NCBI GenBank assembly: GCA_963771845.1
Contig: CAVYVC010000036.1
Coordinates: 62,001 to 126,000, forward strand
Direction: 5' to 3'
DNA from: VAZQ01 sp963771845
Lineage (GTDB): Bacteria > Pseudomonadota > Alphaproteobacteria > Rhizobiales > Xanthobacteraceae
DNA: 64,000 nucleotides
Shown: piece after piece, positions 1-9,102 of the stretch
How positions within the stretch are numbered: the stretch's first letter is position 1
Layout of the letters: every line of letters starts with the position of its first letter
Notes under the pieces: model-generated
Told to the model about the DNA's origin: nothing
Database searches by the model: none
The model's input: the letters and a program-made list of their open reading frames with translations, nothing else
Translations under genes and position numbers: made by a program

Positions 1-229
1 CCGCGGCGATGTTGCCGCCGGCACCGGGTCTGTTCTCGACGAAGAACTGCTGGCCAAGCCGCTCCGACAACCATTGACCGATCAGGCGAGCGTAGGTGTC
101 GTTGACCCCTCCCGGCGGGAAGCCGGAAACGATCCGCACCGGCCGCGACGGATAGGCTTGCGCCCGCGCCGCGCGCGCGAGCGCCACGCCCGCGGCGAGA
201 TACAGGAATTGTCTGCGGACGAGTCTCAT
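1..229 (-). CDS. Bug/TctC-family tripartite tricarboxylate transporter substrate-binding protein (5' part only)
   Basis: This is the first 76 codons of a periplasmic solute-binding protein that runs off the left edge. The reverse strand starts with ATG at 229, with GGAG about eight bases upstream. It encodes a short signal peptide (MRLVRRQF, a hydrophobic stretch, then ARAQA). The mature start YPSRPVRIVSGFPPGG and the later VENRPGAGGN are the standard family signatures. Members deliver small carboxylates to a TctAB-type membrane pair, or act as orphans, which are very numerous in Hyphomicrobiales and Burkholderiales. The ligand cannot be judged from this fragment. The gene diverges from the regulator at 334. 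Confidence 0.88.
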   Translation of the reverse strand, partial: MRLVRRQFLYLAAGVALARAARAQAYPSRPVRIVSGFPPGGVNDTYARLIGQWLSERLGQQFFVENRPGAGGNIAA

Positions 230-333
230 CGGGCCGTCTCCTAATCCGATTTGGCGAATTTAGCAGCCATTAACCCAACTCGGCCACAGTGCCCCAATTC
301 GGTACATGGGACGCGTGGGCGTGAGGTTGTGTC

Positions 334-1857
334 ATGAGTGAGTGTATCCTGATCGTCGACGACGATCCCGTGCAGCGCCGGCTTCTCGACAATGTGGTGC
401 GAAAATTCGGCTATGACGCCGTCCTCGCCGAGGGCGGCGACCGCGCGCTCGCCATTCTAACCGGCGACGAGGGTCAGCGCATCGATGCGATCGTGCTCGA
501 CCTCGTCATGCCTGACCTGGACGGACTGGGCGTGCTTGCCAAAATGCGGGATGCCGGACTGAGCATTCCGGTAATCGTGCAGACCGCGCATGGCGGCATC
601 GACAACGCCGTGACCGCGATGCGCGCAGGCGCGACGGATTTCGTCGTCAAGCCGGTCGGTCCCGAGCGCTTGCAGGTTTCGCTGCGCAATGCGCTCGCCG
701 CAAGTGCACTCGAAGATGAGCTTGCGCGGATCAAACGAAGCCGCTCGGGCACGCTGGGCTTCGGCGATATAATCACCAAGAGCCCGCGCATGCAGGCGGT
801 GCTGCGCACGGCCGAGAAAGCGGCAAACTCGACGATTGCGGTCTTGCTCGAGGGACAGTCCGGCGTCGGCAAGGAGCTTATCGCGCGCGCAATACATGGG
901 TCGGGGTCGCGGCGGAGAAAACAGTTTGTTGCGGTCAATTGCGGCGCCATTCCCGACAATCTCGTGGAGTCGCTGCTGTTCGGCCACGAGAAGGGGGCCT
1001 TTACTGGCGCGACGGAACGCCATGTTGGCAAGTTCGTCGAAGCTTCGGAAGGAACGCTCTTTCTCGACGAGGTTGGCGAGCTTCCCGCGGCTGCCCAGGT
1101 AAAACTGTTGCGCGCCATTCAGGACAGCGAAATTGAGCCGGTGGGGGCGCGCAAGCCGATCAAGGTCGATGTACGGCTCATCTCGGCCACCAACCGCGAC
1201 CTCATCGCGGATGTCAAAGCAGGACGCTTCCGCGAGGATCTGTTCTATCGTCTGCACGTGTTTCCGATCACCGTGCCGCCGCTACGCGAGCACTGTGAAG
1301 ATGTACCCGAGCTTGCGCGGCATTTTCTGGTGCGTTTTGCAGCGGAAGAAGGAAAGCGTGTCAGTCGGCTAAGCCCTGAGGCAATGTCGCTGCTGTGCGC
1401 CTACCATTGGCCCGGCAACGTGCGGCAGCTCGAAAATGCACTGTTCCGGGCCGTGGTGCTGGCCGAAACCGATACTGTGGGTCTCGCCGAGTTCCCGCAG
1501 ATTGCGGCGCAGCTGACAGGACGTGAAGGCGCCGAAATCGCTCCCGGCATTGCCGATGTGGAGGCGGATTCGCGGCATGAGTCTGCGAGCACCAGCGTGG
1601 TTGTGCCCGTCCATAACGGCGGGAGCGCGCCACCGCTTGTCTCTCCGTCCGTGAATGCCCTCGATCTCCTCGACGAAAACGGCGAGGTGCGGCCGCTCGA
1701 ACAGATCGAAGCCGACGCCATTCGCTTTGCCATCAGCCACTACCGCGGTCAGATGTCCGAGGTCGCGCGTAAGCTGCGCATCGGGCGTTCAACACTCTAT
1801 CGCAAGCTCGATTCGCTTGGTTTGGCCGGTTCAAATTCGCAGAGCACCGATACATGA
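334..1857 (+). CDS. NtrC-family sigma-54-dependent response regulator
   Basis: A complete 507-residue activator. The N-terminal receiver (about 4-118) has the acidic pocket DDD at 9-11 and phospho-acceptor Asp56 in LDLVMPD. The central AAA+ domain has Walker A GQSGVGKE (about 173-181), the sigma-54 contact loop GAFTGA (about 221-226) and Walker B LFLDEVGELP (about 242). A Fis-type helix-turn-helix ends the protein (QMSEVARKLRIGRSTLYRK). A low-complexity linker separates the AAA+ domain from the DNA-binding domain. GTGAGG lies upstream of ATG 334. No histidine kinase is adjacent, so it is an orphan regulator and its signal and targets are unknown. Family assignment is secure; I did not assign a gene name because NtrC, NtrX and DctD types cannot be separated by eye. 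Confidence 0.95.
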   Translation: MSECILIVDDDPVQRRLLDNVVRKFGYDAVLAEGGDRALAILTGDEGQRIDAIVLDLVMPDLDGLGVLAKMRDAGLSIPVIVQTAHGGIDNAVTAMRAGATDFVVKPVGPERLQVSLRNALAASALEDELARIKRSRSGTLGFGDIITKSPRMQAVLRTAEKAANSTIAVLLEGQSGVGKELIARAIHGSGSRRRKQFVAVNCGAIPDNLVESLLFGHEKGAFTGATERHVGKFVEASEGTLFLDEVGELPAAAQVKLLRAIQDSEIEPVGARKPIKVDVRLISATNRDLIADVKAGRFREDLFYRLHVFPITVPPLREHCEDVPELARHFLVRFAAEEGKRVSRLSPEAMSLLCAYHWPGNVRQLENALFRAVVLAETDTVGLAEFPQIAAQLTGREGAEIAPGIADVEADSRHESASTSVVVPVHNGGSAPPLVSPSVNALDLLDENGEVRPLEQIEADAIRFAISHYRGQMSEVARKLRIGRSTLYRKLDSLGLAGSNSQSTDT

Positions 1858-2134
1858 GTGTCTGCGATATCGACAGCCGCACGCTTGCCGTCCGCGCGCC
1901 ATTAAAGGATTCTTTGCGCTGGCAACAAATGCGGCAAGTTTTCGCCATAGTCGCCTGTCACGGTTTAGCTATCGGGGGGGACGGGTGGCGCTAAACCTCG
2001 CGTTAACCCTTCCCTAGTTAACACTGCGTTAGTTCTCATTCGCGATCGTGAGATCGCGGGGTGGGAAAACTTGCCGCCTGCGGTGCTTTGCCGTGGGGTG
2101 CGGGGATCCTGACGCATTTGACGCGGGTTGGCAC

Positions 2135-3898
2135 GTGACGGTTCTGGTCGCGCACAAAAAGCCGTTGCCCTTCCGTTTGACCCGGCTGGGTTGCTGCAGC
2201 AGCGTCGCCGCTATCCTCATTTCTTTCGGTTGCCAAAGCCTGCAGAACGCCACGGCCGAGGGCGAAACGCGCACGATCTCCTTTCATCACACCCATACCA
2301 ACGAAGACCTGACTGTCACCTACAAGGTGAATGGGCGCTATGACGATAACGCGCTCGCCAAGATCGACAACGTGCTGCGTGACTGGCGCGAGGACAAGAC
2401 GGCCAGGATGGATCCCCATGTGATTGATCTCCTGTGGGAGGTCCACCGCGAAGTTGGCGCGAAGGAGCCAATCTGGGTTGTCTGCGGCTATCGCTCGCCG
2501 TCCACAAATTCCATGCTGCGGCGTCACTCCAGCGGCGTGGCCAAGTTCAGCCAGCATATGAACGGCAAGGCGGTCGATTTCTACATTCCGGGGGTGCCAC
2601 TCGATGCGCTTCGCGCCGCGGGACTGCGCGCGCAACGCGGCGGCGTCGGTTTCTATCCAACGTCAGGCTCGCCCTTCGTGCATCTCGATACCGGTAACGT
2701 GCGACACTGGCCCCGGATGCCGGAAGCGCAACTTGCAAGCGTGCTGTCGAAGGGCCCGCTGAGCAGCCAGTCTGCGTCCGACCCCAAAGGCACGGCATTC
2801 GCTCAGGGCGAGATTGCACGGCCGGCCAAAACGCCGGGTCTGTTGGCGAGGCTGTTCGGCGGCGGCAACGACGCCGACGAGGAGGCCGACGCAGCCAAGG
2901 TCGCTCCTCCCGCACCTGCGGCAAAGCCACAGGGCAAGCCGGAGAAGGCCGCGGAGAAACCGGCCGCTGTGGCGCATGCCAATGTCGTGCCGCTGCCCCG
3001 GAGCAAACCGGAGAAGCCGCCGGCATATGCGATGGCCTCGGCGATCTCGATCCCATTCCTCAAGCCGGCAGCAAGTCCCGCGCTTGTGGCTACCGACGAA
3101 GAAGCGCCAGCGCCGACAGGCTATGAGCTCTCATCCGCGACGTTCCAGCCCGTTCGTTTCGCGCAGGCGACGAATGTTACCGAGTCCGCGACCGCGACCG
3201 CGAAAGATGTCAGCGACGGCGCTGCTCAGACCTCGGCCAACCAACAGTCCGGCGCCCAAATCAGCCCCCAAGCCACGACCCGTAAAGTGACTGATCGGAT
3301 CCCCACCTCGCACGCCAGCAGCCCTACCGCAACGCGGCGCACGCCTGCGCCCGGGAGCGAATCGGCCGCGACCGCGAATGGCACGCCGTGGCCGTTGCCG
3401 GGCCAGGGACAAAGTGCGCCGCTGCCGAACGCGCTCTCCTATGCCGCGCAGCCTACTCCGATGGCACGCGCCGTTCCGATGACGGGCAGCCTGCCGCGGG
3501 CTGTTCCCGCGACTACCGCCGCGCGCGGCGATACGACTGCGGTTGCCAAGCGCAACGATGACCGCGTCCTGCCTGATGTCGCACCGAACAATGATGAACA
3601 AGCTGCCGCAATGCCGGGAAGAAAAATCGGCGGCATGGTGCGCGTGGGTGATCGGTTCAACGATCCCTGGATGCGCGCGATGATTGTAAGCCCGAGCGCG
3701 CAGAGCTTCATGAAGACCACGATGCTTGGCCAACCCGACTTCCGCGATCTCGGTTCTTACCTGCAAAAGCCGGCAACCGTGCTCGCGAATGCTTTCACGG
3801 ATAACCCGCAGCCCGGAATAACAAGCGAGAAGTTCGCGGGCAACGCCGTGACCTTCGTTCCCGCAAACACATTCGCCACGCCGCAAGGCAAGCGCTGA
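2135..3898 (+). CDS. DUF882 / M15-family peptidase (YcbK-like) with long disordered C-terminus
   Basis: A GTG at 2135 gives a start followed by a hydrophobic signal or anchor segment (about residues 16-30). Codons further upstream (from 2048) have no leader character. Residues about 50-200 form the M15-type zinc peptidase domain. Likely zinc ligands are His141 and Asp148 in SQHMNGKAVDF and His183 in FVHLDTG. The family acts in the periplasm on peptidoglycan cross-links or is a structural relative of such enzymes. From about residue 230 onward the protein is Ala/Pro/Lys-rich and predicted disordered, ending with a short conserved-looking tail (SAQSFMKTTMLGQPDFRDL). Catalysis is inferred, not shown. 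It follows the regulator at 334 by about 280 bases, in the same orientation. Confidence 0.87.
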   Translation: MTVLVAHKKPLPFRLTRLGCCSSVAAILISFGCQSLQNATAEGETRTISFHHTHTNEDLTVTYKVNGRYDDNALAKIDNVLRDWREDKTARMDPHVIDLLWEVHREVGAKEPIWVVCGYRSPSTNSMLRRHSSGVAKFSQHMNGKAVDFYIPGVPLDALRAAGLRAQRGGVGFYPTSGSPFVHLDTGNVRHWPRMPEAQLASVLSKGPLSSQSASDPKGTAFAQGEIARPAKTPGLLARLFGGGNDADEEADAAKVAPPAPAAKPQGKPEKAAEKPAAVAHANVVPLPRSKPEKPPAYAMASAISIPFLKPAASPALVATDEEAPAPTGYELSSATFQPVRFAQATNVTESATATAKDVSDGAAQTSANQQSGAQISPQATTRKVTDRIPTSHASSPTATRRTPAPGSESAATANGTPWPLPGQGQSAPLPNALSYAAQPTPMARAVPMTGSLPRAVPATTAARGDTTAVAKRNDDRVLPDVAPNNDEQAAAMPGRKIGGMVRVGDRFNDPWMRAMIVSPSAQSFMKTTMLGQPDFRDLGSYLQKPATVLANAFTDNPQPGITSEKFAGNAVTFVPANTFATPQGKR

Positions 3899-3908
3899 TC
3901 CGAGGTCG

Positions 3909-3988
3909 GTTGGGTCGAGCCCTTTGCGAGACCCAACGCTTTATCTGCTGCACCGTCGATGTTGGGTCTCGTGAAGCACTCGACCCAA
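3909..3988. repeat. Palindromic intergenic repeat, GTTGGGTC family (two inverted copies)
   Basis: The arm at 3909-3937 is itself a hairpin (GTTGGGTC, a 13-base loop, GACCCAAC). A second arm at 3961-3988 is close to its reverse complement, so the pair can fold as two stem-loops or one long stem. A third copy lies at 26701-26727. It sits between convergent genes (peptidase and gapR), where it could also end transcription, although no T-run follows. This is the pattern of a REP/BIME-like dispersed element. Confidence 0.85.
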
Positions 3989-3994
3989 GCTACA

Positions 3995-4267
3995 CTACAC
4001 CATCCCGAGCGCGTGCATGTAGGTTTCAAGCACCATCTCCTGCTCACGGCGCTCCTCGGCATCCTGCTTGCGCAAGCGCACAACGGCACGCAATGCTTTG
4101 GTATCAAAGCCGTTCGCTTTCGCCTCCGCATAGACATCGCGAACGTCGTCGGAAATTGCTTTCTTCTCCTCTTCGAGGCGCTCGATTCGCTCCACGAACG
4201 CTTTCAAATGATCCTTGGCAAAATGCTTTGCAGGTTGCTCGTCTCTGGCGGCAGCGGCAGCAGGCAT
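3995..4267 (-). CDS. gapR: GapR-family DNA-binding protein (DUF2312)
   Basis: A 90-residue, highly charged, mostly helical protein. Its core (FVERIERLEEEKKAISDD, then VYAEAKANGFDTKALR) is the diagnostic DUF2312 sequence. In Caulobacter the family member GapR is an essential nucleoid-associated protein. It clamps overtwisted DNA ahead of replication and transcription machinery and stimulates topoisomerases. GGAGGAGA lies eight bases before ATG 4267. The protein is full length and is transcribed with or just after the DUF1244 gene upstream. Family is certain; the cellular role is transferred from Caulobacter. Confidence 0.95.
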   Translation of the reverse strand: MPAAAAARDEQPAKHFAKDHLKAFVERIERLEEEKKAISDDVRDVYAEAKANGFDTKALRAVVRLRKQDAEERREQEMVLETYMHALGMV

Positions 4268-4376
4268 TGAAAATCTCCTCCGCGACTCACACGAGTGTGT
4301 GCGCGCACAGGAGGTTTTGGCTGCGCGCAGGTCAAGCCGGGAGGCACGTCATCCCCGCAGTACACAGGCGCAGAGA

Positions 4377-4679
4377 TCAATGCTTGTGGGCGGCCTGCTC
4401 GAATTTGGCCTGCGCATCGTTGGAGGCTTCCTTCTGGTACTTGGTCTTCCATTCCGCATAGGGCATGCCATAGATCAGTTCCCGACTTTCATCTTTGGAC
4501 ATGGGCACCGCACGCGTGTCGGCGGCGTCCTTCATCCAGTTCGACAGACAGTTGCGGCAAAAACCTGCGAGATTCATGAGATCGATGTTCTGGACGTCGG
4601 TCCGCTTGCGCAGATGCTCGAGCAGCCGCCGGAACGCAGCCGCCTCAAGCTCGGTCCTGGTTTTCTCATCGAGCGCCAT
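4377..4679 (-). CDS. DUF1244 domain protein
   Basis: A complete 100-residue protein with the family signature RTDVQNIDLMNLAGFCRNCL and the following NWMKDAA. The Cys-x-x-Cys in FCRNCL suggests a metal- or redox-related site, but no biochemical function is established for the family. AAAGGAG lies nine bases before ATG 4679. It precedes gapR on the same strand with about a 110-base gap, so co-transcription is possible. It is found across Alpha- and Gammaproteobacteria as a single-domain protein. Confidence 0.93.
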   Translation of the reverse strand: MALDEKTRTELEAAAFRRLLEHLRKRTDVQNIDLMNLAGFCRNCLSNWMKDAADTRAVPMSKDESRELIYGMPYAEWKTKYQKEASNDAQAKFEQAAHKH

Positions 4680-4786
4680 TTGCAGTTCTCCTTTCGATCC
4701 GAAGATGAATGAAGGTTTTTTGGCTTACATCCGTGCGATAACAATAGTCATCGGGCCAGGCGCTTTCCAGCTTTTGAGTTCGCCAA

Positions 4787-6124
4787 GTGACCGGATCCGC
4801 GCGCAATTTGCTGCAATCGTTATTCCACAGAGCGGTTGCGGCGGCACATCCCGACAACTGCCTGCGCGCGCATTTGCCCGCGCCGCCCGCGCGGGGACGT
4901 CTGCTGCTATTGGCGGCGGGCAAGGGTGCCGCTTCCATGGCGGCAGCCGCCGAGCGGCACTACCTCGATGATCGTGGCTTTCCAGCCGATCGCGTCAGCG
5001 GAATTGCGGTCACGCGTCGCGGCTATGCTTGTCCGACACGCCGCGTCCGTGTGGTCGAAGCCGGCCATCCGGTCCCCGACGCCGCCGGACTGGCCGGGAC
5101 ACTCGAGACGCTCGCCCTCGCCGATGGCGCGGACGGCGAGGATCTCGTGCTGGCCCTGATCTCCGGAGGGGCTTCCGCCAACTGGACCGCCCCGGCTGCC
5201 GCTATCTCGCTTGCGGAAAAACAAACGGTGACCCGCGCCTTGCTTGCCTGCGGATCTTCCATTTTCGAGATCAACACCGTGCGCAAGCACCTCTCTCGCA
5301 TCAAGGGCGGACGATTAGCGCGCCATGTCTACCCCGCTGCGCTGACGACGGTTGCGATTTCCGATGTGCCTGGCGATGACGCAACGGTGATCGGGTCAGG
5401 GCCGACCGTGCCTGACCCAACCACGCTCACCGACGCCCGCGAGATCGTCACGAAATATGGACTTGATCTTCCCGACCCCGTGACGAGGGCACTTGTGGAT
5501 TGCGCCAACGAGACGCCCAAGCCGGGTGATCCGATTTTTGCACGCGCGCCATTCGTGTTGGCGGCTCGACCGGCCGACGTGTTTCGGATTGTCGAACAGG
5601 CGGTGCGGGCAGTGGGCTACGAAAGCATCTTCCTGGGGAGTGAGGTCGAGGGCGAGGCCCGCAGCGTCGCTGCCGCTCACGCGGCGCTTGGGCTCGATCT
5701 CAAGGCGCAGGGACGTCGCGCCGTCATCCTGTCCGGCGGTGAGCTGACGGTCACGCTGCACGGAAAGGGCCGCGGCGGCCCAAACCAGGAATATGCCCTG
5801 GCACTCGCCATTGCCCTTGCTGGGGCCCCTGGCATCGCTGCTCTTGCCGGCGATACGGACGGCACGGACGGCGGCGGCGGGCGCCCCGACGATCCGGCTG
5901 GAGCGTTTGTCGACGAGACGACCTTGGCGCGGGCGCAAGGGCTTGGCCTTGATCCGCAACAGCACCTCAATGACAACAATTCGACGGAATTCTTTGAAAA
6001 ACTGGGCGATCTGCTGGTCCCAGGGCCCACTCTGACCAATGTGAACGACTTCCGGGCTATCCTCGTTGACAGCCGGTCGTCCTCACGAGATATGCATCGG
6101 GGCCTGCGGAAAGCGCGGGGGTGA
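4787..6124 (+). CDS. Glycerate 2-kinase (MOFRL family, GckA/TtuD type)
   Basis: A 445-residue protein starting at GTG 4787. The N-terminal DUF4147 domain carries LLLAAGKGAASM and ALISGGASANW; the C-terminal MOFRL domain carries ILSGGELTVTLHGKGRGG, GGPNQEYALALA and AGDTDGTDG. The family phosphorylates D-glycerate to 2-phosphoglycerate in the serine-cycle, tartrate or glyoxylate routes. Some members were earlier annotated as hydroxypyruvate reductase, which this fold does not support. A pyruvate kinase gene lies two genes downstream, consistent with feeding lower glycolysis. Both domains are complete. Confidence 0.93.
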   Translation: MTGSARNLLQSLFHRAVAAAHPDNCLRAHLPAPPARGRLLLLAAGKGAASMAAAAERHYLDDRGFPADRVSGIAVTRRGYACPTRRVRVVEAGHPVPDAAGLAGTLETLALADGADGEDLVLALISGGASANWTAPAAAISLAEKQTVTRALLACGSSIFEINTVRKHLSRIKGGRLARHVYPAALTTVAISDVPGDDATVIGSGPTVPDPTTLTDAREIVTKYGLDLPDPVTRALVDCANETPKPGDPIFARAPFVLAARPADVFRIVEQAVRAVGYESIFLGSEVEGEARSVAAAHAALGLDLKAQGRRAVILSGGELTVTLHGKGRGGPNQEYALALAIALAGAPGIAALAGDTDGTDGGGGRPDDPAGAFVDETTLARAQGLGLDPQQHLNDNNSTEFFEKLGDLLVPGPTLTNVNDFRAILVDSRSSSRDMHRGLRKARG

Positions 6125-6729
6125 GCGTCATGGAACATCGGTTGCGCAAAATGGCAGGTGGCCGGTCTGGACCCTGCTCTTCCATGCTTACTGCACCCGC
6201 AATCGTCGGAACTGCATTCTTCTTCGGGGCCTCGATGCTCATCACAGTGCCCGCGCACGCCGATTTTCGACTCTGTAACAATACCAGCAACCGGGTAGGC
6301 GTTGCGATCGGTTACAAGGAAAACGACGGCTGGACGACGGAGGGCTGGTGGAATCTCGCCGCCCGCAGCTGCGAAATGGTGCTCCGCGGTTCGTTGGTGG
6401 CGCGTTTTTATTATATCTATGCGGTTGATTACGACCGCGGCGGCGAATGGTCCGGCCAGGCGTTCATGTGCTCGCGTGAGAAGGAATTCACGATCCGCGG
6501 CGCCGAAGATTGTCTTGCCCGCGGTTATGACCGCACCGGCTTCTTTGAAGTCGACACCGGCGACCAGCCGTCCTGGACCGTCCAGTTGACGGAATCGCCG
6601 GACCAGGTGCCCATGCAGGCTTTGCAGTCGCGGGTGCCAATGCTGCAGACACCGTCGGGAGGGCCTCGTCCGAGCATGGCGCCGCCGGCGCCTCGAAGCC
6701 GAAACAATGCGACGCCTGCGCCGGACTAA
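6121..6729 (+). CDS. DUF1036 secreted protein
   Basis: A 202-residue protein from GTG 6121 (ATG 6130 is an alternative). It overlaps the glycerate kinase stop by four bases (GTGA), suggesting translational coupling. A long N-region and hydrophobic core end in VPAHA, a signal-peptidase site. The mature part has FRLCNNTSNRVGVAIGYK, WTTEGWWNLAARSCE and FYYIYA, typical of DUF1036. The C-terminal 50 residues are Pro/Ser-rich. No function is known for the family. The last 23 bases overlap the start of pyruvate kinase, so the three genes probably form one transcription unit. Confidence 0.9.
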   Translation: MSVMEHRLRKMAGGRSGPCSSMLTAPAIVGTAFFFGASMLITVPAHADFRLCNNTSNRVGVAIGYKENDGWTTEGWWNLAARSCEMVLRGSLVARFYYIYAVDYDRGGEWSGQAFMCSREKEFTIRGAEDCLARGYDRTGFFEVDTGDQPSWTVQLTESPDQVPMQALQSRVPMLQTPSGGPRPSMAPPAPRSRNNATPAPD

Positions 6730-8143
6730 AGTCGTCGCCACGCTGGGCCCTGCCTCCTCCGAGCGAAGCGTCATTGCAAGCCTGTTTGCGGCCGGGGCCG
6801 ACGTTTTCCGCATCAATATGAGCCACACATCCCACGAGCGCATGCGCGAGCTCGTTGCCGCGATCCGCAGCGTAGAAGCCGAGCATGATCGCCCGATTGG
6901 AATTCTCGTCGACCTGCAGGGACCGAAGCTGCGTATCGGGCGTTTTGCCGAAAACCCGGCAACGCTCGTGAAGGGATCGTCGTTTGCGCTCGATGCCGAC
7001 CCCACGCCCGGCGATGCGACGCGAGTGGAGCTGCCGCATCCTGAAATCTTTAGCGCCGTCGAGCCCGGTCATACGCTGCTGCTGGACGATGGAAAAATTC
7101 GTCTGGTGGCCACAGAGGTCGCGGACAAGCGTATCGTCACCAGGATTGAAGTGGGCGGAAAGCTTTCGGATCGAAAAGGCGTGAGCCTGCCCGAGACGAC
7201 TATTCCGTTCTCGGCGCTTGTGGACAAGGACCGTTCCGATCTCGAAGCCGCTCTGGACACGGGCATCGACTGGGTCGCGCTCTCATTCATTCAGCGGCCC
7301 GAGGACATCGCTGAAGCGAAAAAGCTCACGCGCGGGCGCGCATCGGTGATGGCGAAGATCGAAAAGCCCCAGGCGGTGCACCGGCTCGCCGAAATCATGG
7401 ATATCGCGGATTCCCTGATGGTCGCGCGCGGTGATCTCGGCGTGGAAATGCCGCTCGAAAAAGTACCGGGCGTACAAAAGCAAATGACGCGCTCTGCGCG
7501 CCGCGCCGGCAAGCCGGTCGTAGTGGCAACGCAAATGCTGGAATCCATGATCACCAGCCCGGTCCCCACGCGAGCTGAAGTATCTGATGTGTCGACCGCG
7601 ATTTTCGAGGGAGCGGACGCCATCATGCTGTCGGCGGAATCGGCGGCCGGGCAATATCCGGTCGAGGCAGTCGCCACCATGAACCGCATCGCCGAGGAGG
7701 TGGAGCGCGACCCGCTCTATCGCACGATTGTTGATGCGCAGCGCAGCGAGCCCGAAGCGACTGGGGCCGACGCCATTGCCGCGGCCGCCCGCCAGATCGC
7801 AGAGACGCTCGAATTGTCGGCCGTTATTTGCTGGACCAGCTCCGGCGCAACTGCGCTGCGGGTGTCGCGCGAGCGCCCTAAATCTCCGGTCGTGGCGATC
7901 TCACCCAATCTGGCAACCTGCCGCCGCCTCGCGCTCTCATGGGGCGTACACTCCATCCTGGCGGAAGACGCGCGCGACCTCGACGACATGGTCAACCGCG
8001 CCTGCCGTCTCGCTTCGAGGGATGCCTTCGCCCAGCTCGGACAACGGGTGATCATCGTTGCCGGAGTGCCGCTGGGCACGCCAGGCGCGACCAACATGCT
8101 GCAGAATCGCGTTTGTGCGCGATCAGGAATCAGTGGTCAGTAA
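6707..8143 (+). CDS. pyk: Pyruvate kinase
   Basis: A complete 478-residue enzyme converting phosphoenolpyruvate and ADP to pyruvate and ATP. The family landmarks are in order: TKVVATLGPASS at the N-terminus, FRINMSHTSHERM, ILVDLQGPKLRIG, the catalytic lysine region VMAKIEKPQAV, then DSLMVARGDLGVEMP and ATQMLESMI. The C-terminal allosteric domain ends with a typical IVAGVPLGTPGATNMLQ. ATG 6707 lies inside the 3' end of the DUF1036 gene. The stop codon falls within the stem of an inverted repeat (8129-8190). Confidence 0.97.
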   Translation: MRRLRRTKVVATLGPASSERSVIASLFAAGADVFRINMSHTSHERMRELVAAIRSVEAEHDRPIGILVDLQGPKLRIGRFAENPATLVKGSSFALDADPTPGDATRVELPHPEIFSAVEPGHTLLLDDGKIRLVATEVADKRIVTRIEVGGKLSDRKGVSLPETTIPFSALVDKDRSDLEAALDTGIDWVALSFIQRPEDIAEAKKLTRGRASVMAKIEKPQAVHRLAEIMDIADSLMVARGDLGVEMPLEKVPGVQKQMTRSARRAGKPVVVATQMLESMITSPVPTRAEVSDVSTAIFEGADAIMLSAESAAGQYPVEAVATMNRIAEEVERDPLYRTIVDAQRSEPEATGADAIAAAARQIAETLELSAVICWTSSGATALRVSRERPKSPVVAISPNLATCRRLALSWGVHSILAEDARDLDDMVNRACRLASRDAFAQLGQRVIIVAGVPLGTPGATNMLQNRVCARSGISGQ

Positions 8144-8190
8144 TCAGTAATCAGAAGCGCTACCTCTGATGACTGATCACTGATTACTGA
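8129..8190. repeat. Imperfect inverted repeat spanning the pyk stop codon
   Basis: The 26-base arm 8129-8154 pairs with 8165-8190 at 22 of 26 positions around a 10-base loop. The arms are built from repeated CAGT/ATCAG units. It lies between the convergent pyk and TPR genes and includes the pyk TAA. It could be a bidirectional terminator or an mRNA 3' end protector. No U-tract follows in either direction. Confidence 0.75.
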
Positions 8191-8200
8191 TATCCGGGAC

Positions 8201-8821
8201 TCAGATATCGCGGCCGTCGACCTTGTCGGAGAGCTTCTTCACGAGATCGGGGATGCGCTCCAGGTGCGGATGGATCGCAAGCGCACGTCGAAATACTTCG
8301 AGCGCGTCCTTATCATCCCCCAATTCCTCCAAGATGATGCCCAATCCCGAGAGCGCGCCGAAATGGCGCGGTTCTTGTGCGAGTACATGGTGGATATCAG
8401 CGAGCGCCCGGCCGAAATCTTTCTTGGCGTAATAAACGGTGGCGCGGCGGTTCCAGGCTTCTACGAAATCCGGTTTGATGTCGATAACCGCGTTGAGAAG
8501 CTTGATCGCGAGATCATAATCCTGGCCATCGACCGCAGCCTTCACACGCCCCATCAACAGATTGGCAGTATCGCTCGGCGAGGCAAGCCAGATGGCCCAG
8601 ATGCGATTTTCGACGTATTTGGCACTTTCGTCATCCGGCGCGATTTTGAGCGCCTCAAACAACCGGTCGAGGTTTTTGGTCCTGTCGCCGTGCTGAGCCC
8701 GCGGCAGCGCGCTCGGCGGCTCGATGGGCTTGGGTGGCTCGGGATTGACCGTCTGCGCCAGCGTCGGTGCTGCCCACAAGCCCGCAATCATCAGCAACGC
8801 GCATGGCGGTGCTCGGCGCAT
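8201..8821 (-). CDS. Secreted tetratricopeptide-repeat protein
   Basis: A 206-residue protein with a signal peptide ending in APTLAQ, a proline-rich spacer, then TPR helices from about residue 50. The clearest repeats are around YDLAIKLLNAVIDIKPDFVEAW, FGRALADIHHVLAQEP and KDALEVFRRALAIHP. It is likely periplasmic and protein-binding; partner and role cannot be read from the sequence. It lies in the same orientation as, and just downstream of, the L36 gene. Confidence 0.88.
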   Translation of the reverse strand: MRRAPPCALLMIAGLWAAPTLAQTVNPEPPKPIEPPSALPRAQHGDRTKNLDRLFEALKIAPDDESAKYVENRIWAIWLASPSDTANLLMGRVKAAVDGQDYDLAIKLLNAVIDIKPDFVEAWNRRATVYYAKKDFGRALADIHHVLAQEPRHFGALSGLGIILEELGDDKDALEVFRRALAIHPHLERIPDLVKKLSDKVDGRDI

Positions 8822-8830
8822 TGTGAAGGC

Positions 8831-8956
8831 CTATCCTTGGCGCGCCTTAAAGCGCCGCTGGACCTTGTTAATGACGTAGACGCGCCCTTTGCGGCGGACC
8901 AGACGATTGGCGCGATGCCTGCCGCGCAGGGATTTCAAGGAGTTGCGGACTTTCAT
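8831..8956 (-). CDS. rpmJ: 50S ribosomal protein L36
   Basis: A 41-codon gene encoding MKVRNSLKSLRGRHRANR and ending RRFKARQG. This is the alphaproteobacterial L36 form that lacks the zinc-binding cysteines (type B, or C-minus). It is very basic, as expected for this small subunit of the large ribosomal particle. GAAGGGAA precedes ATG 8956. The spacing to the TPR gene start (8821) is only nine bases. Confidence 0.95.
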   Translation of the reverse strand: MKVRNSLKSLRGRHRANRLVRRKGRVYVINKVQRRFKARQG

Positions 8957-9102
8957 TTGCTATTTTCCCTTCAACGCGCCGCCGCGCAGATCGATCCTCG
9001 CAAGGAATTGGGCGGAAATTAGGGATGCGGCGTCCACTCGTCAATCCGCGCCGAAGATGAGATGGTTCAGAGCACCAGACCGCGAGATTTGGCGAGAACT
9101 TG

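Noticed and set aside
2127..2150. Sigma-54 promoter upstream of the M15 peptidase (TTGGCAC...)
   Set aside because: A -24-like TGGCAC exists, but the -12 TTGC element is absent at the required spacing.
5677..7005. 442-codon minus-strand frame across glycerate kinase, DUF1036 and pyruvate kinase
   Set aside because: It spans three conserved genes on the other strand and has no family features.
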